Shown here: piece by piece, positions 1 through 7,645 of the stretch
How positions within the stretch are numbered: the first letter of the stretch is position 1
Layout: each line of letters begins with the position of its first letter
Source: a bacterium
Lineage (GTDB): Bacteria; Elusimicrobiota; Elusimicrobia; Elusimicrobiales; UBA9959
Length of the DNA: 43,279 bases
Direction: 5' to 3'
Assembly (NCBI GenBank): GCA_021811315.1
Contig: JAJZPF010000022.1
Span: 1-43,279 of the forward strand
The notes under the pieces: generated by a model
Databases searched by the model: none
Seen by the model: only the letters and a program-made list of their open reading frames with translations
What the model was told of the DNA's origin: nothing
Translations under genes and position numbers: made by a program

Positions 1-89
1 GTGCCCAATATGTTCGGAGCCCCCAGGCTCCGTATGTGCCCCGTTTTGCTGTTTGAGGCGTACGGTTTTTTAATTTTACGAAAGTAGCT

Positions 90-135
90 AGCAGCCAGGA
101 TTCTATGCCGCACGCTCTTTATGGCTGCTTTTTTG
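90..135 (+). terminator. Possible terminator entering from the left
   Basis: An 8-bp stem (AGCAGCCA at 90-97 against TGGCTGCT at 122-129) is followed by a run of T. The loop is long (24 nt), so this is weaker than the other terminators here. It would end a transcript that begins left of the window. Another small hairpin lies at 16-33 (GGAGCC/GGCTCC). No gene is visible in 1-195. Confidence 0.4.
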
Positions 136-195
136 TTAGGCAGATTGCATAAAAGTCGCAAAAATGACAAAATATAGAGGTTAGGGGGAAATAAA

Positions 196-402
196 ATGAC
201 AAACAAAGAAAAAGTTATAGCGGCTTTCCTGGTTTCCGTAGGAGTGTTTTCTTCTATGCAGGCAGTTCAGTATGTGCGCTCGCTTTCTCAAAAAGAGAAG
301 AACGTGCTTGCCGTTGTTGCTAACGGTCCCTCAAATAATATAGTTTTGTGTCAGGGAGTTGAAAGCGTAACTAACTCAGACACCAATATCAAAAATAGCT
401 AG
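196..402 (+). CDS. 68-aa secreted or membrane-anchored small protein, function unknown
   Basis: I do not recognise this protein. It starts MTNKEK, followed by a hydrophobic stretch (about residues 7-25) that could be a signal or anchor, then a polar C-terminal half rich in Asn, Ser and Val with a single Cys at about residue 52. A strong purine-rich ribosome site (AGGGGGA) precedes the ATG. It lies 102 bp upstream of a radical SAM gene in the same direction, so it could be that enzyme's peptide substrate, but the sequence gives no direct proof. The gap to the radical SAM gene holds no obvious terminator. Confidence 0.6.
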   Translation: MTNKEKVIAAFLVSVGVFSSMQAVQYVRSLSQKEKNVLAVVANGPSNNIVLCQGVESVTNSDTNIKNS

Positions 403-504
403 TTCTCCGAATAAGCGGTTTCTTGCTTTAATTGCGCAGGCGTTGTGATTTGTGGTGATTCCGGTGTGGCGTAAGATTGCGTCCGAGCTTATTCTGAGTA
501 CTAT

Positions 505-1365
505 ATGATATCTGAGTTAGGCATCGGGGTTGGCTACGCCTGCAATTTTAAATGTGTACATTGTGGAGTGTCGCATAAAAAAAAATTGCGGCTGTCGGAT
601 AGTGAGATAACCCGCCTTGTAAAAACCATTAACACCAATAAAGTGCCCGCCCTCTTGTTCGTTGGGGGCGAGCCGTCGCTTTATATCCAGGATATTAACA
701 GGATATTGTCGAAAGTTGAAAATCTTAATAAAACCCAGGTTAGGATTACTACGAACGGGCATTTCGCGAAAAGCAAGGTCGCGGCTAAATCCTTATTGTC
801 GGAATTTTTGCGGATAGATAAAGTGCATTTGTCTTATGATAAGTTTCATAAAAAGTTTTTGCCGAATAGGAATATTAAAAATTTGCATGAAGCATGCCGG
901 GACTCCAAAATAGATTTCGGGGTTCTGATGGCGATTCAGTCCCCTATGGACCTCGCGCTGCTTCCGCAATTGCGCGCGCTCGGTGATTTCCCTATAGGAA
1001 TACAGAAAGTTTTACCTACAGGGGCGGCTAAAAACAGTGGAGTATCGCTTGTGCCACCTATATTTGATAGGAGGGTGTTGTCACGTTCATGCCCTAACGC
1101 CGGTAAGATCATGTATCTATGTGGAGAAGGCTTTAGTCTCTGCTGCTCTTCGCTAGTGCTTAACGGGAACAATCCAGGCTTTGTTCACCCCACCCTGTCC
1201 AAACATTTAAATAGCCGGTTTTATAAGATGGTGTGCACTAAGTCATTCGGGGAAATTATGAAAATCGCCCATATTTCTGAAAGCGACCTGGCCCCGGCGC
1301 ACTCCGAATCGTGTAATTTGTGCGAACATATCTTTAATACAGCTGGAAGGCGGTTGTTAAAATGA
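505..1365 (+). CDS. Radical SAM protein with extra C-terminal cysteines
   Basis: Residues 13-20 read CNFKCVHC, the CxxxCxxC motif that binds the [4Fe-4S] cluster cleaving S-adenosylmethionine. GGEPS near residue 54 is the SAM-binding GGE motif. The C-terminal third has more cysteines (a Cys followed by LCGEG, then a CC pair, and near the end SCNLC), a spacing reminiscent of SPASM/twitch auxiliary-cluster domains found in peptide-modifying enzymes. At 286 aa it is compact. The stop overlaps the next start (ATGA). The ribosome site is weak. Reaction and substrate are unknown; the preceding small protein is a candidate substrate by position only. Confidence 0.8.
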   Translation: MISELGIGVGYACNFKCVHCGVSHKKKLRLSDSEITRLVKTINTNKVPALLFVGGEPSLYIQDINRILSKVENLNKTQVRITTNGHFAKSKVAAKSLLSEFLRIDKVHLSYDKFHKKFLPNRNIKNLHEACRDSKIDFGVLMAIQSPMDLALLPQLRALGDFPIGIQKVLPTGAAKNSGVSLVPPIFDRRVLSRSCPNAGKIMYLCGEGFSLCCSSLVLNGNNPGFVHPTLSKHLNSRFYKMVCTKSFGEIMKIAHISESDLAPAHSESCNLCEHIFNTAGRRLLK

Positions 1366-2060
1366 ATGAGCCGTTAAAGGTTCTTAAAACTTTTGAGAGA
1401 GAAATTGTTTATGACCTTCAGGATGCAGCTCTGGTAACGCCTGCCATGATTGCGTCCTTAAACTGGCCAGAAAATATCCGCTTACTGCGATTCTTCCTAT
1501 CCGGTCGCGTGTCTGATGAGTTTGGTGCAACACAGGTTTTGTCGGAACGACATTCTACTCTTGTAGTCTATTCTGCATCGAAAGAAAATTTTTGTTTAGA
1601 GAGGCAGGATTCCCCCGCGAATATGGAACGTGTCAAGTTGGATTCCTTGGAGACCTTAAGGCCTGTCTATCTGGAAACTAGCGATAAATATCATTATGAT
1701 TCGGGGAAGCCGCTTACAGCTAAAGGTCTGGAGGAGAGATCTATGGTTATTTCCACGCTTCTTCCAGGATCAAAGAATGTTTGTATCAATAAGGCGGGAA
1801 TAACAGCGGCATTGCTTGTAATAATAAAATGGAAGGACTGCTTTGGGACGCCTGTCGACTGGGTTCCTTGGGTTTGGATTGAAAAGTCTTTGTCATCGGA
1901 AGAACGGGGTTGGATTCATTCTGAATTTTCTGCGTGGCTGCGTGAGACCTGCAGTGACCGCGTTCAGTGCATCGTTGAGGCTGACAATATGAGGTCTCGT
2001 AAATTTTTCATAAAGATGGGGTTTCACCCGGAATGTTTTGTAATTTTAAAAGGAAAATAA
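1362..2060 (+). CDS. GNAT-like acetyltransferase (paralog of the 5251-5937 gene)
   Basis: A 232-aa protein whose C-terminal half resembles a GNAT fold: a W-V-W-I-E strand, a helix, then NMRSRKFFIKMGFHPE, like the usual 'N..a..fY.k.GF' ending. It aligns along its whole length with the opposite-strand protein at 5251-5937: shared PLK start, a YSA motif near residue 65-70, DW..W.W.E..LSS, and the FMRKHGFEP/FIKMGFHPE end. The N-terminal half is not a family I recognise. It begins inside the radical SAM stop codon and the following gene begins inside it, so the three are translationally coupled. The acyl acceptor is unknown. Confidence 0.65.
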   Translation: MNEPLKVLKTFEREIVYDLQDAALVTPAMIASLNWPENIRLLRFFLSGRVSDEFGATQVLSERHSTLVVYSASKENFCLERQDSPANMERVKLDSLETLRPVYLETSDKYHYDSGKPLTAKGLEERSMVISTLLPGSKNVCINKAGITAALLVIIKWKDCFGTPVDWVPWVWIEKSLSSEERGWIHSEFSAWLRETCSDRVQCIVEADNMRSRKFFIKMGFHPECFVILKGK

Positions 2061-3442
2061 TTCTTGTAGGCCCTGTTGCTTTATTTGTGATATTCCTGTT
2101 CTTTAGGGGTACGCATTCGGATGTTTGGGCGGTGTTAACCGGCGGTCTTTCCAAAGAGATTAGCGTAAGAAAAGCTGCGGTTAATTCCGTTTATTATGTT
2201 TTGAAGCAGACTCATGAGCCGCTTTTTAGAAAAGATGATGGGCAGAATTATACCTCAAGGCTTCTGAAAAGTTGGAATCGGAATTTAGGCTACTCCTCAT
2301 ATACTTTTTGTCCAGACACCTCACTGACCTTCAACGCAGGGAATGTATTCTCGTTGAAGTATTTTGCTGCGTATCTTAAAGGCGTAAGTGAAAAGTATGA
2401 CCCGGATTTTAGTATTTCTAGCAGTTCCCTATGCATAACAATAGGATTCGCGAAGAAAAGAGAAAACTATTTGGATTTTCTTTCGTTGTATGAAAACGCT
2501 CCCACGGTAGTGCGAAAGGACGGATTTGAAGACGGGTTGGGACCTTTTACAATAGACAGTATAAAGGATAAAAAATTTATCTTGTCGCGGAAGCAGCGAG
2601 TTCCTTGGGGCTACAATCGTATAGTTTACTATGAATATCAAGGGGAAAAAGACTCGCAACTGCAAAACCGCGATATTTCTGATTTTAACAGAATATCCTC
2701 TTTCGATATCCCTGAGTGGGCGAAGCAAAATTATCAAAAATTCGATAATATTCAATTAAACGCCGTTGATTTAATGATAAATCACCCAAACCCGAAGGTG
2801 AGGGATATAATTTATAATTGCATGGACGTAGAAGAGTTTAGGCACGCCTTCGTCCCGAAGAGAAAGGACTTTTATAATATACAAACAGTATTCCCACTAG
2901 GTATTCCCGGTGCTATTCCAGGTAAGCCGCTCCAGGCCTGCAAGCAGGCTGGGCGTAGGTTAAGTGGTGTTGGCCCGTTGGTTTTTGCTAATTGGCGGTA
3001 CGATAATGAGAAGGAGCTGACGGCATTCTTTGATACTTTTTATAAAAGGACGGGGCTGCGTATTATCTTGAAGAATTACTCTGCGGAAAAATTGATGCAG
3101 GTTATCTTTAACAAGCCGAAGCCTTATAATCTCATTGTTATCGTTTTTGACGCAGTTCGTCCTCAGGAAAGCATATTTCTCGAAGCATTTTTCAGAAAAG
3201 AAGGGTATCTGGATGTCCCCCTTTCTAACATCAAGCCGTTGTATCAAAAAATGTTGTACGAACATAATCCTGAGATTAGGATTAAACTTGCTTGTGAGAT
3301 TGCTGAGGTGTTGAAAAACAAACAAGTGGTTCTCCCGCTTTATCAGAATATGGGGGCTCTTTACTATCCGAAACAAATAAAAAATCTTGAGGTCGGGAAA
3401 GGCTTTCTTGAATACCCCGAGGTGGCGGATTTCAGATGGTGA
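2033..3442 (+). CDS. Extracytoplasmic solute-binding protein, SBP_bac_5 (peptide-binding) type
   Basis: A 469-aa protein with a basic N-terminus and hydrophobic segment (KRKIILVGPVALFVIFLFF), so exported or anchored. Features of the oligopeptide/nickel-binding family 5 are visible: an early 'LKQTHEPLF' block, SWNRNLGYSSYTF, 'DGLGPFTIDS' and the late helix 'EIAEVLKNKQVVLPLYQ'. No permease or ATPase is nearby, so it may feed a sensor rather than a transporter. Its start overlaps the GNAT gene by 28 bp and its stop overlaps the histidine kinase start (ATGGTGA), which suggests it supplies ligand information to that kinase. The start at 2033 was chosen because it gives a proper signal sequence. 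Confidence 0.65.
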   Translation: MFCNFKRKIILVGPVALFVIFLFFRGTHSDVWAVLTGGLSKEISVRKAAVNSVYYVLKQTHEPLFRKDDGQNYTSRLLKSWNRNLGYSSYTFCPDTSLTFNAGNVFSLKYFAAYLKGVSEKYDPDFSISSSSLCITIGFAKKRENYLDFLSLYENAPTVVRKDGFEDGLGPFTIDSIKDKKFILSRKQRVPWGYNRIVYYEYQGEKDSQLQNRDISDFNRISSFDIPEWAKQNYQKFDNIQLNAVDLMINHPNPKVRDIIYNCMDVEEFRHAFVPKRKDFYNIQTVFPLGIPGAIPGKPLQACKQAGRRLSGVGPLVFANWRYDNEKELTAFFDTFYKRTGLRIILKNYSAEKLMQVIFNKPKPYNLIVIVFDAVRPQESIFLEAFFRKEGYLDVPLSNIKPLYQKMLYEHNPEIRIKLACEIAEVLKNKQVVLPLYQNMGALYYPKQIKNLEVGKGFLEYPEVADFRW

Positions 3443-5118
3443 AAATATTAAACAGGGCGCTTTCTTATAACTGGAAATATTATGCTGCGGCGGTGGCGGT
3501 GTTCGTGGTTTTCTGGCAGATATTTTCAGTGTTCTCGGCTACCCGGGTCGCGGACGACAAGCTGCTGACCGCAATGCGGCAGAACGCGGCGTATTTTGAG
3601 AAGGCTTTCCTGGAAGGCGATGTTTTTGAGACGCAGCGCATAATGTGGCGCATCAAGAATGACAATATAAAGCGCATAACTTTTCATCCGGTTCAATTTG
3701 AAGGCTCCAAGTGGATATTTAAAGAGGCCATAGTCGGTAATCTTTATGATAGACCCCGGGCGCAGCTTAGCCGTAATGTGCCGTTCATTTCAAACGGTGC
3801 GGAGTTGGGCCGCTTGGAATACGTTATAGATATTGTGGATGTGAACTCGGCTGTTTTTGGGGAAAACTATGTCCTGTTTATAACCGTTGTGTTTTTCTTC
3901 ATGGGTCTGCTGGTGCTTTCCAATGTCGGCGCGATAAAAACTATTTTCAGTATAGAGCGCTGCGTGGACGAGACCAATGCCCTGGCTACCGCCGGCGAAC
4001 ATTCTAAAATTCAGGATTCTATTCAACGCAGCATCCAGTCCCTGCCGGAAAGCCTTCGCGCAACGCCTTTTGCTGTGCTTATCGGCCGGCTGGCGGATGT
4101 GCTACATAAAGCTTCCCGCCTTGAAAGCGAGCTGGCCGTTTCAAAGGCCACTTCCGACCTGGCAGCGCAGGTGGCGCATGATATCAGGTCGCCGCTGGCG
4201 GCTTTGGGCGCCGCGGCCAAGGGGCTGGAGATGCCTGAGGATCAGCGCAAGCTGGTTGAGGGTGCTGTCAGCCGCATGCAGGGGATAGCGGACGATCTAT
4301 TGCAACGCTACCGCGCGCCTTCGGCCGCGCATGCAGAGGCCAAACCGGCGGTTTGTGCTTTGAGCGGGCTTATAGAGCAAGTGCTCTCTGAAAAACGCCT
4401 TCAGCACAAAGATAAAACCGGCGTTAAGATAGAATTCAATGTCTCCCCCGGAGAGATCAAAGCCCTGGTCGAGCCGAAAGAACTTCAGCGGCTTTTGTCC
4501 AATCTGGTGAATAATTCCATGGAAGCTTTTGAGAAAGACGGCACGGTCGCCGTTTCCCTTTCGGCTTTGGACGGCAAGGCTTTGATAGAGGTAAAGGATA
4601 ACGGCAAAGGCATCCTGGCGGAAATCCTCGCGAAGCTGGGGCAAAAGGGCGAGACTCACGGCAAAGCCGGCGGGAATGGGCTTGGTCTTTACCATGCGCG
4701 CACTACTGTCGAAGGCTGGGGGGGTAGTTTTAAAATAGAATCCGAGCCCGGGAAAGGGACAGTGGTGCAGATAGCACTTCCACACATAGCAGTCCCTGTT
4801 AGCCGCATGGCTGTCCTCTTGGACGACGATATGCTTGTGCATATGAACTGGAGGCTGGCCGCGAAAGCCGCAGGGGTGGAACTGAAGGCTTATAAGACCA
4901 AAGAAGATTTTGCGGCGGGTATTGAAAGCCTGTCTAAAGATGCGCCTATCTATATAGATTCCGATTTGGGTAATGACGTTAAAGGCGAGGACATAGCCAA
5001 AGACCTGCGCGAAAAGGGCTTTACGGATCTAACCATGGCCACCGGCCATGGCGCGGATAAATTTTCCCACCTCCCTTGGCTCAAAGTAACCGGCAAAGAG
5101 CCGCCCTGGGACTGGTAG
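3436..5118 (+). CDS. Membrane-bound hybrid histidine kinase with C-terminal receiver domain
   Basis: 560 aa. Two membrane segments (about residues 13-33 and 143-167) enclose a roughly 110-residue extracytoplasmic sensor. The H-box VAHDIRSPLAAL places the phospho-accepting histidine at residue 248. The ATPase domain follows with N-box (NLVNNSMEAF), G1 (DNGKGI) and G2 (GGNGLGLYHA). The last 100 residues look like a receiver: an acidic DDD pocket, YIDSDLG with the likely phospho-Asp, a Thr in MATG and a Lys in VTGKEPPW. It is coupled to the solute-binding protein upstream. No cognate regulator sits in the operon; the sigma-54 activator at 16610-17959 is a possible partner, by proximity only. Confidence 0.85.
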   Translation: MVKILNRALSYNWKYYAAAVAVFVVFWQIFSVFSATRVADDKLLTAMRQNAAYFEKAFLEGDVFETQRIMWRIKNDNIKRITFHPVQFEGSKWIFKEAIVGNLYDRPRAQLSRNVPFISNGAELGRLEYVIDIVDVNSAVFGENYVLFITVVFFFMGLLVLSNVGAIKTIFSIERCVDETNALATAGEHSKIQDSIQRSIQSLPESLRATPFAVLIGRLADVLHKASRLESELAVSKATSDLAAQVAHDIRSPLAALGAAAKGLEMPEDQRKLVEGAVSRMQGIADDLLQRYRAPSAAHAEAKPAVCALSGLIEQVLSEKRLQHKDKTGVKIEFNVSPGEIKALVEPKELQRLLSNLVNNSMEAFEKDGTVAVSLSALDGKALIEVKDNGKGILAEILAKLGQKGETHGKAGGNGLGLYHARTTVEGWGGSFKIESEPGKGTVVQIALPHIAVPVSRMAVLLDDDMLVHMNWRLAAKAAGVELKAYKTKEDFAAGIESLSKDAPIYIDSDLGNDVKGEDIAKDLREKGFTDLTMATGHGADKFSHLPWLKVTGKEPPWDW

Positions 5119-5194
5119 TTGGCCTAAACCATAAGAAAGACAGGGCAGGGTCAGCTTTAAAAATATTCCCTTTGCATGCTTCTATCTGCAAAGC

Positions 5195-5226
5195 AAAACC
5201 GCCGGGATTTTCCGGCGGTTTTGGAT
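5195..5226. terminator. Bidirectional terminator between convergent genes
   Basis: A perfect 11-bp stem, AAAACCGCCGG (5195-5205) with CCGGCGGTTTT (5212-5222), has A-tract and T-tract flanks on both sides. It separates the histidine kinase (+) from the GNAT gene (-) and can serve both. Confidence 0.85.
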
Positions 5227-5250
5227 GATTTATTCCCGCCTGTCCCTTCC

Positions 5251-5937
5251 CTACACTATTTTAGCTACGGTAACATATTTAGGCTCGAACCCGTGCTTGC
5301 GCATGAACTTTTGAGCAGCGATGCCAAATGACCTGGTTTTGAGTTCCACCGGAAGTCTGGTTTTCTTCATCCAGTTAAACCAATACGCCAGCATGGCGTT
5401 GTTTTCTCTGGAAGACAGGAACGGCTCGCTCCACATCCAGAGCCCCCAGTCACACTTCTTCCCGAGATAATTATTGCGTTGAACCATGATATAGAGCGCT
5501 GCAAAGCGTCCGTTCTTGTACAGGCAAAGATGCCTGGAGTTCTCGAGCAGTTTTACGGCCAGTTTATGTTCTTTAATGTAAGCCGGAGTGAGTTTTTTTA
5601 CCTTTTTATAAACCTGTTTGGACTGTTTATCAAACAAAGCTCGCAGCGTTTTCCTGGATAAAACTCCCTCATTGAAGGCCTTGGGCAGATTTGGGCCATC
5701 TGACTTAATCTGGCCGGGCTTGGCTGAGTATATTATGGCCACATTGTATTTATGGGAGATGCTCTTAGCGAGCCGGTGTTCATCATTAATCTTATCTCCG
5801 AACTGGAATACAGTATGTGTCGCGCCATCAGGCCATTCCTTATGCAGGCGGGCCAGTAAACCGTTACTCAATTCTTTGAAATCTTTTAACTTATATTGCT
5901 CATAGGCGCCTATTCTCTTTAAAGGTTTAAGTTCCAT
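5251..5937 (-). CDS. GNAT-like acetyltransferase (paralog of 1362-2060)
   Basis: 228 aa, preceded by a strong AGGAGG site. The C-terminal half has the GNAT-like pattern: DWGLWMWSEPFLSS, a helix, then FGIAAQKFMRKHGFEPKYV. The N-terminal half contains NVAIIYSAK, matching STLVVYSAS in the paralog across the terminator. The two proteins are clearly homologous but diverged, and they flank the histidine kinase in opposite orientation. It follows the ATC-hydrolase-like gene by 34 bp and is probably co-transcribed with it. Substrate unknown; the GNAT call rests mainly on the last 70 residues. Confidence 0.65.
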   Translation of the reverse strand: MELKPLKRIGAYEQYKLKDFKELSNGLLARLHKEWPDGATHTVFQFGDKINDEHRLAKSISHKYNVAIIYSAKPGQIKSDGPNLPKAFNEGVLSRKTLRALFDKQSKQVYKKVKKLTPAYIKEHKLAVKLLENSRHLCLYKNGRFAALYIMVQRNNYLGKKCDWGLWMWSEPFLSSRENNAMLAYWFNWMKKTRLPVELKTRSFGIAAQKFMRKHGFEPKYVTVAKIV

Positions 5938-5971
5938 TTCGTTATCCTCCTGGATATACTGTGTTCTTCGT

Positions 5972-6796
5972 TTAGTTTAAGGTCTTCCAAAAGTTACGAG
6001 ACGGGTGCGCTATTTCTTTATGGACGCGCCGGTCGTGCCATACGTGTCCGCAATAAGGCATCCCAAGGACCAGGGATTTTTCCCGGGTCAGCTCAAAAGC
6101 GGGGTTACTTAATTTCGCCATGGCGAAATCCGGCTGGCAGATAACGGCGTGGACTATCTGTGGATCTTTTACTGCTTTAAGGAGCACCTCCGCCGGCCGG
6201 CAGCGGGTTATCTTCATTACAGCGCGACCGTCATCGGTTATTGCCTGTATAAAAGATGCGCCGTCTTTAAGTGCGCCATTTTTTACCGTCTTATGCAGGT
6301 TAAGTTTTTCCACAACTTTCTTAAGTTTGGGAAACTTGTAAAGCGAGTTGCGTTTAGCTGCATACTCGGCATAATATTTAAGAGCTTCCTTCCTGGACAG
6401 CACGGAGGAAAGAGCTTTGAGGATTAAGCACCTGAGAATATTACACTTATAATAGTCCTCGCACCGCATAATGATTTCCTTATCAAGCGGTGGAATCGCG
6501 CGAAGACCAATAAGTTCCGCTACTTTGGAGACAGAGGCCTCCCCAAGTCCCCTATCTTTCATGAGGTTAGGTAGCGCGGAAAGAATCTTGTTTATTTTCG
6601 CAAAGTCAGAAGCCGGGCGAGGCTTATGACTCAAGAGCGCCAGTAGTTCTTTTCTAAACTTTTCCGGCTGCGGAATAGGGTGCCCGGCCATGTACTTGAG
6701 CATGAAATCAAGGGACTGCGGGCTTAGAATTACTTCAGGCTTTATCCTTAAAGTGGCCGTCCGGTTATATTTCTCGCAACGGTTAATAATTTTCAT
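5972..6796 (-). CDS. Protein with a C-terminal ATC-hydrolase-like (L-2-amino-thiazoline-4-carboxylate hydrolase) domain
   Basis: 274 aa. The last 90 residues resemble the ATC hydrolase family: a basic/helical lead-in, 'VICQPDFAMAKLSNPAF', then 'LTREKSLVLGMPYCGHVW', which mirrors the family's C-x-x-D-F...R-x-x-x-L-x-x-G-x-x-x-C signature. The first 180 residues are helical and unrecognised. In other bacteria this fold is often a stand-alone protein of unclear substrate, so hydrolysis of a thiazoline is not shown here. An AAGGA ribosome site precedes the ATG. It is first in a two-gene operon with the GNAT. Composition is more A+T-rich than genes to the right. Confidence 0.5.
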   Translation of the reverse strand: MKIINRCEKYNRTATLRIKPEVILSPQSLDFMLKYMAGHPIPQPEKFRKELLALLSHKPRPASDFAKINKILSALPNLMKDRGLGEASVSKVAELIGLRAIPPLDKEIIMRCEDYYKCNILRCLILKALSSVLSRKEALKYYAEYAAKRNSLYKFPKLKKVVEKLNLHKTVKNGALKDGASFIQAITDDGRAVMKITRCRPAEVLLKAVKDPQIVHAVICQPDFAMAKLSNPAFELTREKSLVLGMPYCGHVWHDRRVHKEIAHPSRNFWKTLN

Positions 6797-7116
6797 GAAT
6801 GTGATCCTTTTACGTAAGCATCAATTGAGGATTATGAACATAAACATATAGCTGAGAATACGCTGCGCCCCATATCTTAACTTTAATATTCTAACAAAAA
6901 GCGCCAACCTGCTTTAGAATGAACGGCGAAGGACGGTAGCGCCAGGATGTCGATGTGTCCTTTGTTAAGTATCTCCCATTATTTTCAAATGAAAATAAAT
7001 ATTTTCATTTGAGCATCTTTCGGGGTAGCCTGAAATTTGGCCGAACCCGCGCGGCCAGGCGGAATGGGGGAGGACGGCAGTCCGATTGACAGCCGCCCCA
7101 GGCCCGGCCGGATAGT
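6797..7116. other. Gene-free stretch with a tandem pair of enhancer-like inverted repeats
   Basis: 320 bp without a credible gene. It holds the start region of the 5972-6796 gene and, at 6981-7016, two ATTTTCA-type inverted repeats (separate entry). No -24/-12 promoter is visible within 150 bp on either side of them. The part next to 7116 is GC-rich and featureless. An overlapping reverse-strand frame running into it is only a shadow of the cysteine-rich gene. Confidence 0.6.
6981..7016. promoter_or_regulatory. Tandem enhancer-like sites (UAS copy 1)
   Basis: A perfect site ATTTTCAAATGAAAAT (6981-6996, 7-bp arms, AA centre, arms extending to 9 bp) is followed by a degraded ATTTTCATTTGAGCAT (7001-7016). 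The centres are exactly 20 bp apart. The same sequence precedes three -24/-12 promoters in this window. This copy is downstream of the cysteine-rich gene and about 570 bp from the divergent sigma-54 promoter pair near 7560-7604, so it would have to act at a distance if it serves them. Confidence 0.55.
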
Positions 7117-7509
7117 TTAATTCTCCCCTGAGCCGCCGCAGGCATTGCAGGTGAAGTAGGCGTCGATAGACCCGCTGCCACCACAAAAACTGCACTCGTT
7201 GCTGCCGGCGCCGCCGCAGGAACCGCAGGTCTGGTTCCCGCTTCCGCCGCAGAGGTTGCAGGTCTGCGCCTCGCCGTGAACGGTCACGCTGCCTCCGCCG
7301 CCGCACTGGCCGCAGGTGTACTCGCCGCGGCCGCTGCAGTTTGAGCAGCGCTGCTGGCCGCCGCTACAGGCGCCGCATTGATGCGACAAGTGGGTTTGCC
7401 CGGTTCCACTGCAGGTTGTGCACTGGCTTCTGGAAAGCGCTTTACTCTGCGCCACCCCGCTGATATTTATGGCGAACACTATAGCGATAATCAATTTGAG
7501 CTTTTTCAT
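7117..7509 (-). CDS. Secreted cysteine-rich protein with eight DnaJ-type CxxCxGxG repeats
   Basis: 130 aa. A signal peptide (MKKLKLIIAIVFAINISGVAQSKA) is followed almost entirely by eight CxxC[SG]Gx[GQ] units, for example CTTCSGTG, CSNCSGRG, CGQCGGGG, CNLCGGSG and CNACGGSG. These match the zinc-binding central region of DnaJ, but there is no J domain and the protein is exported. It may bind zinc or take part in thiol chemistry outside the cytoplasm; neither is shown. AAGGAG precedes the ATG and a -24/-12 promoter lies about 50 bp upstream, so it belongs to the sigma-54 regulon of the lanthipeptide locus. Confidence 0.85.
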   Translation of the reverse strand: MKKLKLIIAIVFAINISGVAQSKALSRSQCTTCSGTGQTHLSHQCGACSGGQQRCSNCSGRGEYTCGQCGGGGSVTVHGEAQTCNLCGGSGNQTCGSCGGAGSNECSFCGGSGSIDAYFTCNACGGSGEN

Positions 7510-7557
7510 AATTCTCCTTAAGTTCTTTCAGCTGCAGAATGTGTTGTGAGCTCTGCG

Positions 7558-7575
7558 GAGCAATTGTTATGCCAA
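7558..7575 (-). promoter_or_regulatory. Sigma-54 (-24/-12) promoter for the cysteine-rich gene
   Basis: Read on the minus strand: TTTGGCATAACAATTGCTC, i.e. GG-N10-GC with GGCAT and TTGC cores nearly identical to the other promoters here. It faces 7509. It is back to back with the plus-strand promoter at 7589-7604, only about 17 bp apart. Confidence 0.8.
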
Positions 7576-7588
7576 AGCCGGTTAAACT

Positions 7589-7610
7589 ATGGCATTAAAA
7601 TTGCTCTGTA
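7589..7610 (+). promoter_or_regulatory. Sigma-54 (-24/-12) promoter for 7646 operon
   Basis: ATGGCATTAAAATTGCTCTG: GG at 7591-7592, N10, GC at 7603-7604. The downstream CTCTGTAG extension is also shared with the promoters at 9379 and 15760, so these promoters share more than the -24/-12 minimum. No ATTTTCA inverted repeat lies about 92 bp upstream; the expected position falls in the start of the opposite gene. Confidence 0.85.
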
Positions 7611-7645
7611 GTCGGTGACGGACTTGTAAAATTTAGGAGGATAAA

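Noticed and set aside
6797-7116. A sigma-54 promoter beside UAS copy 1 for the 5972-6796 gene
   Set aside because: The best candidate on the minus strand (TTGGCGCTTTTTGTTAGA) has no GC at -12.
7117-7509. DnaJ chaperone
   Set aside because: The repeats match only its zinc-binding part; there is no J domain and the protein carries a signal peptide.
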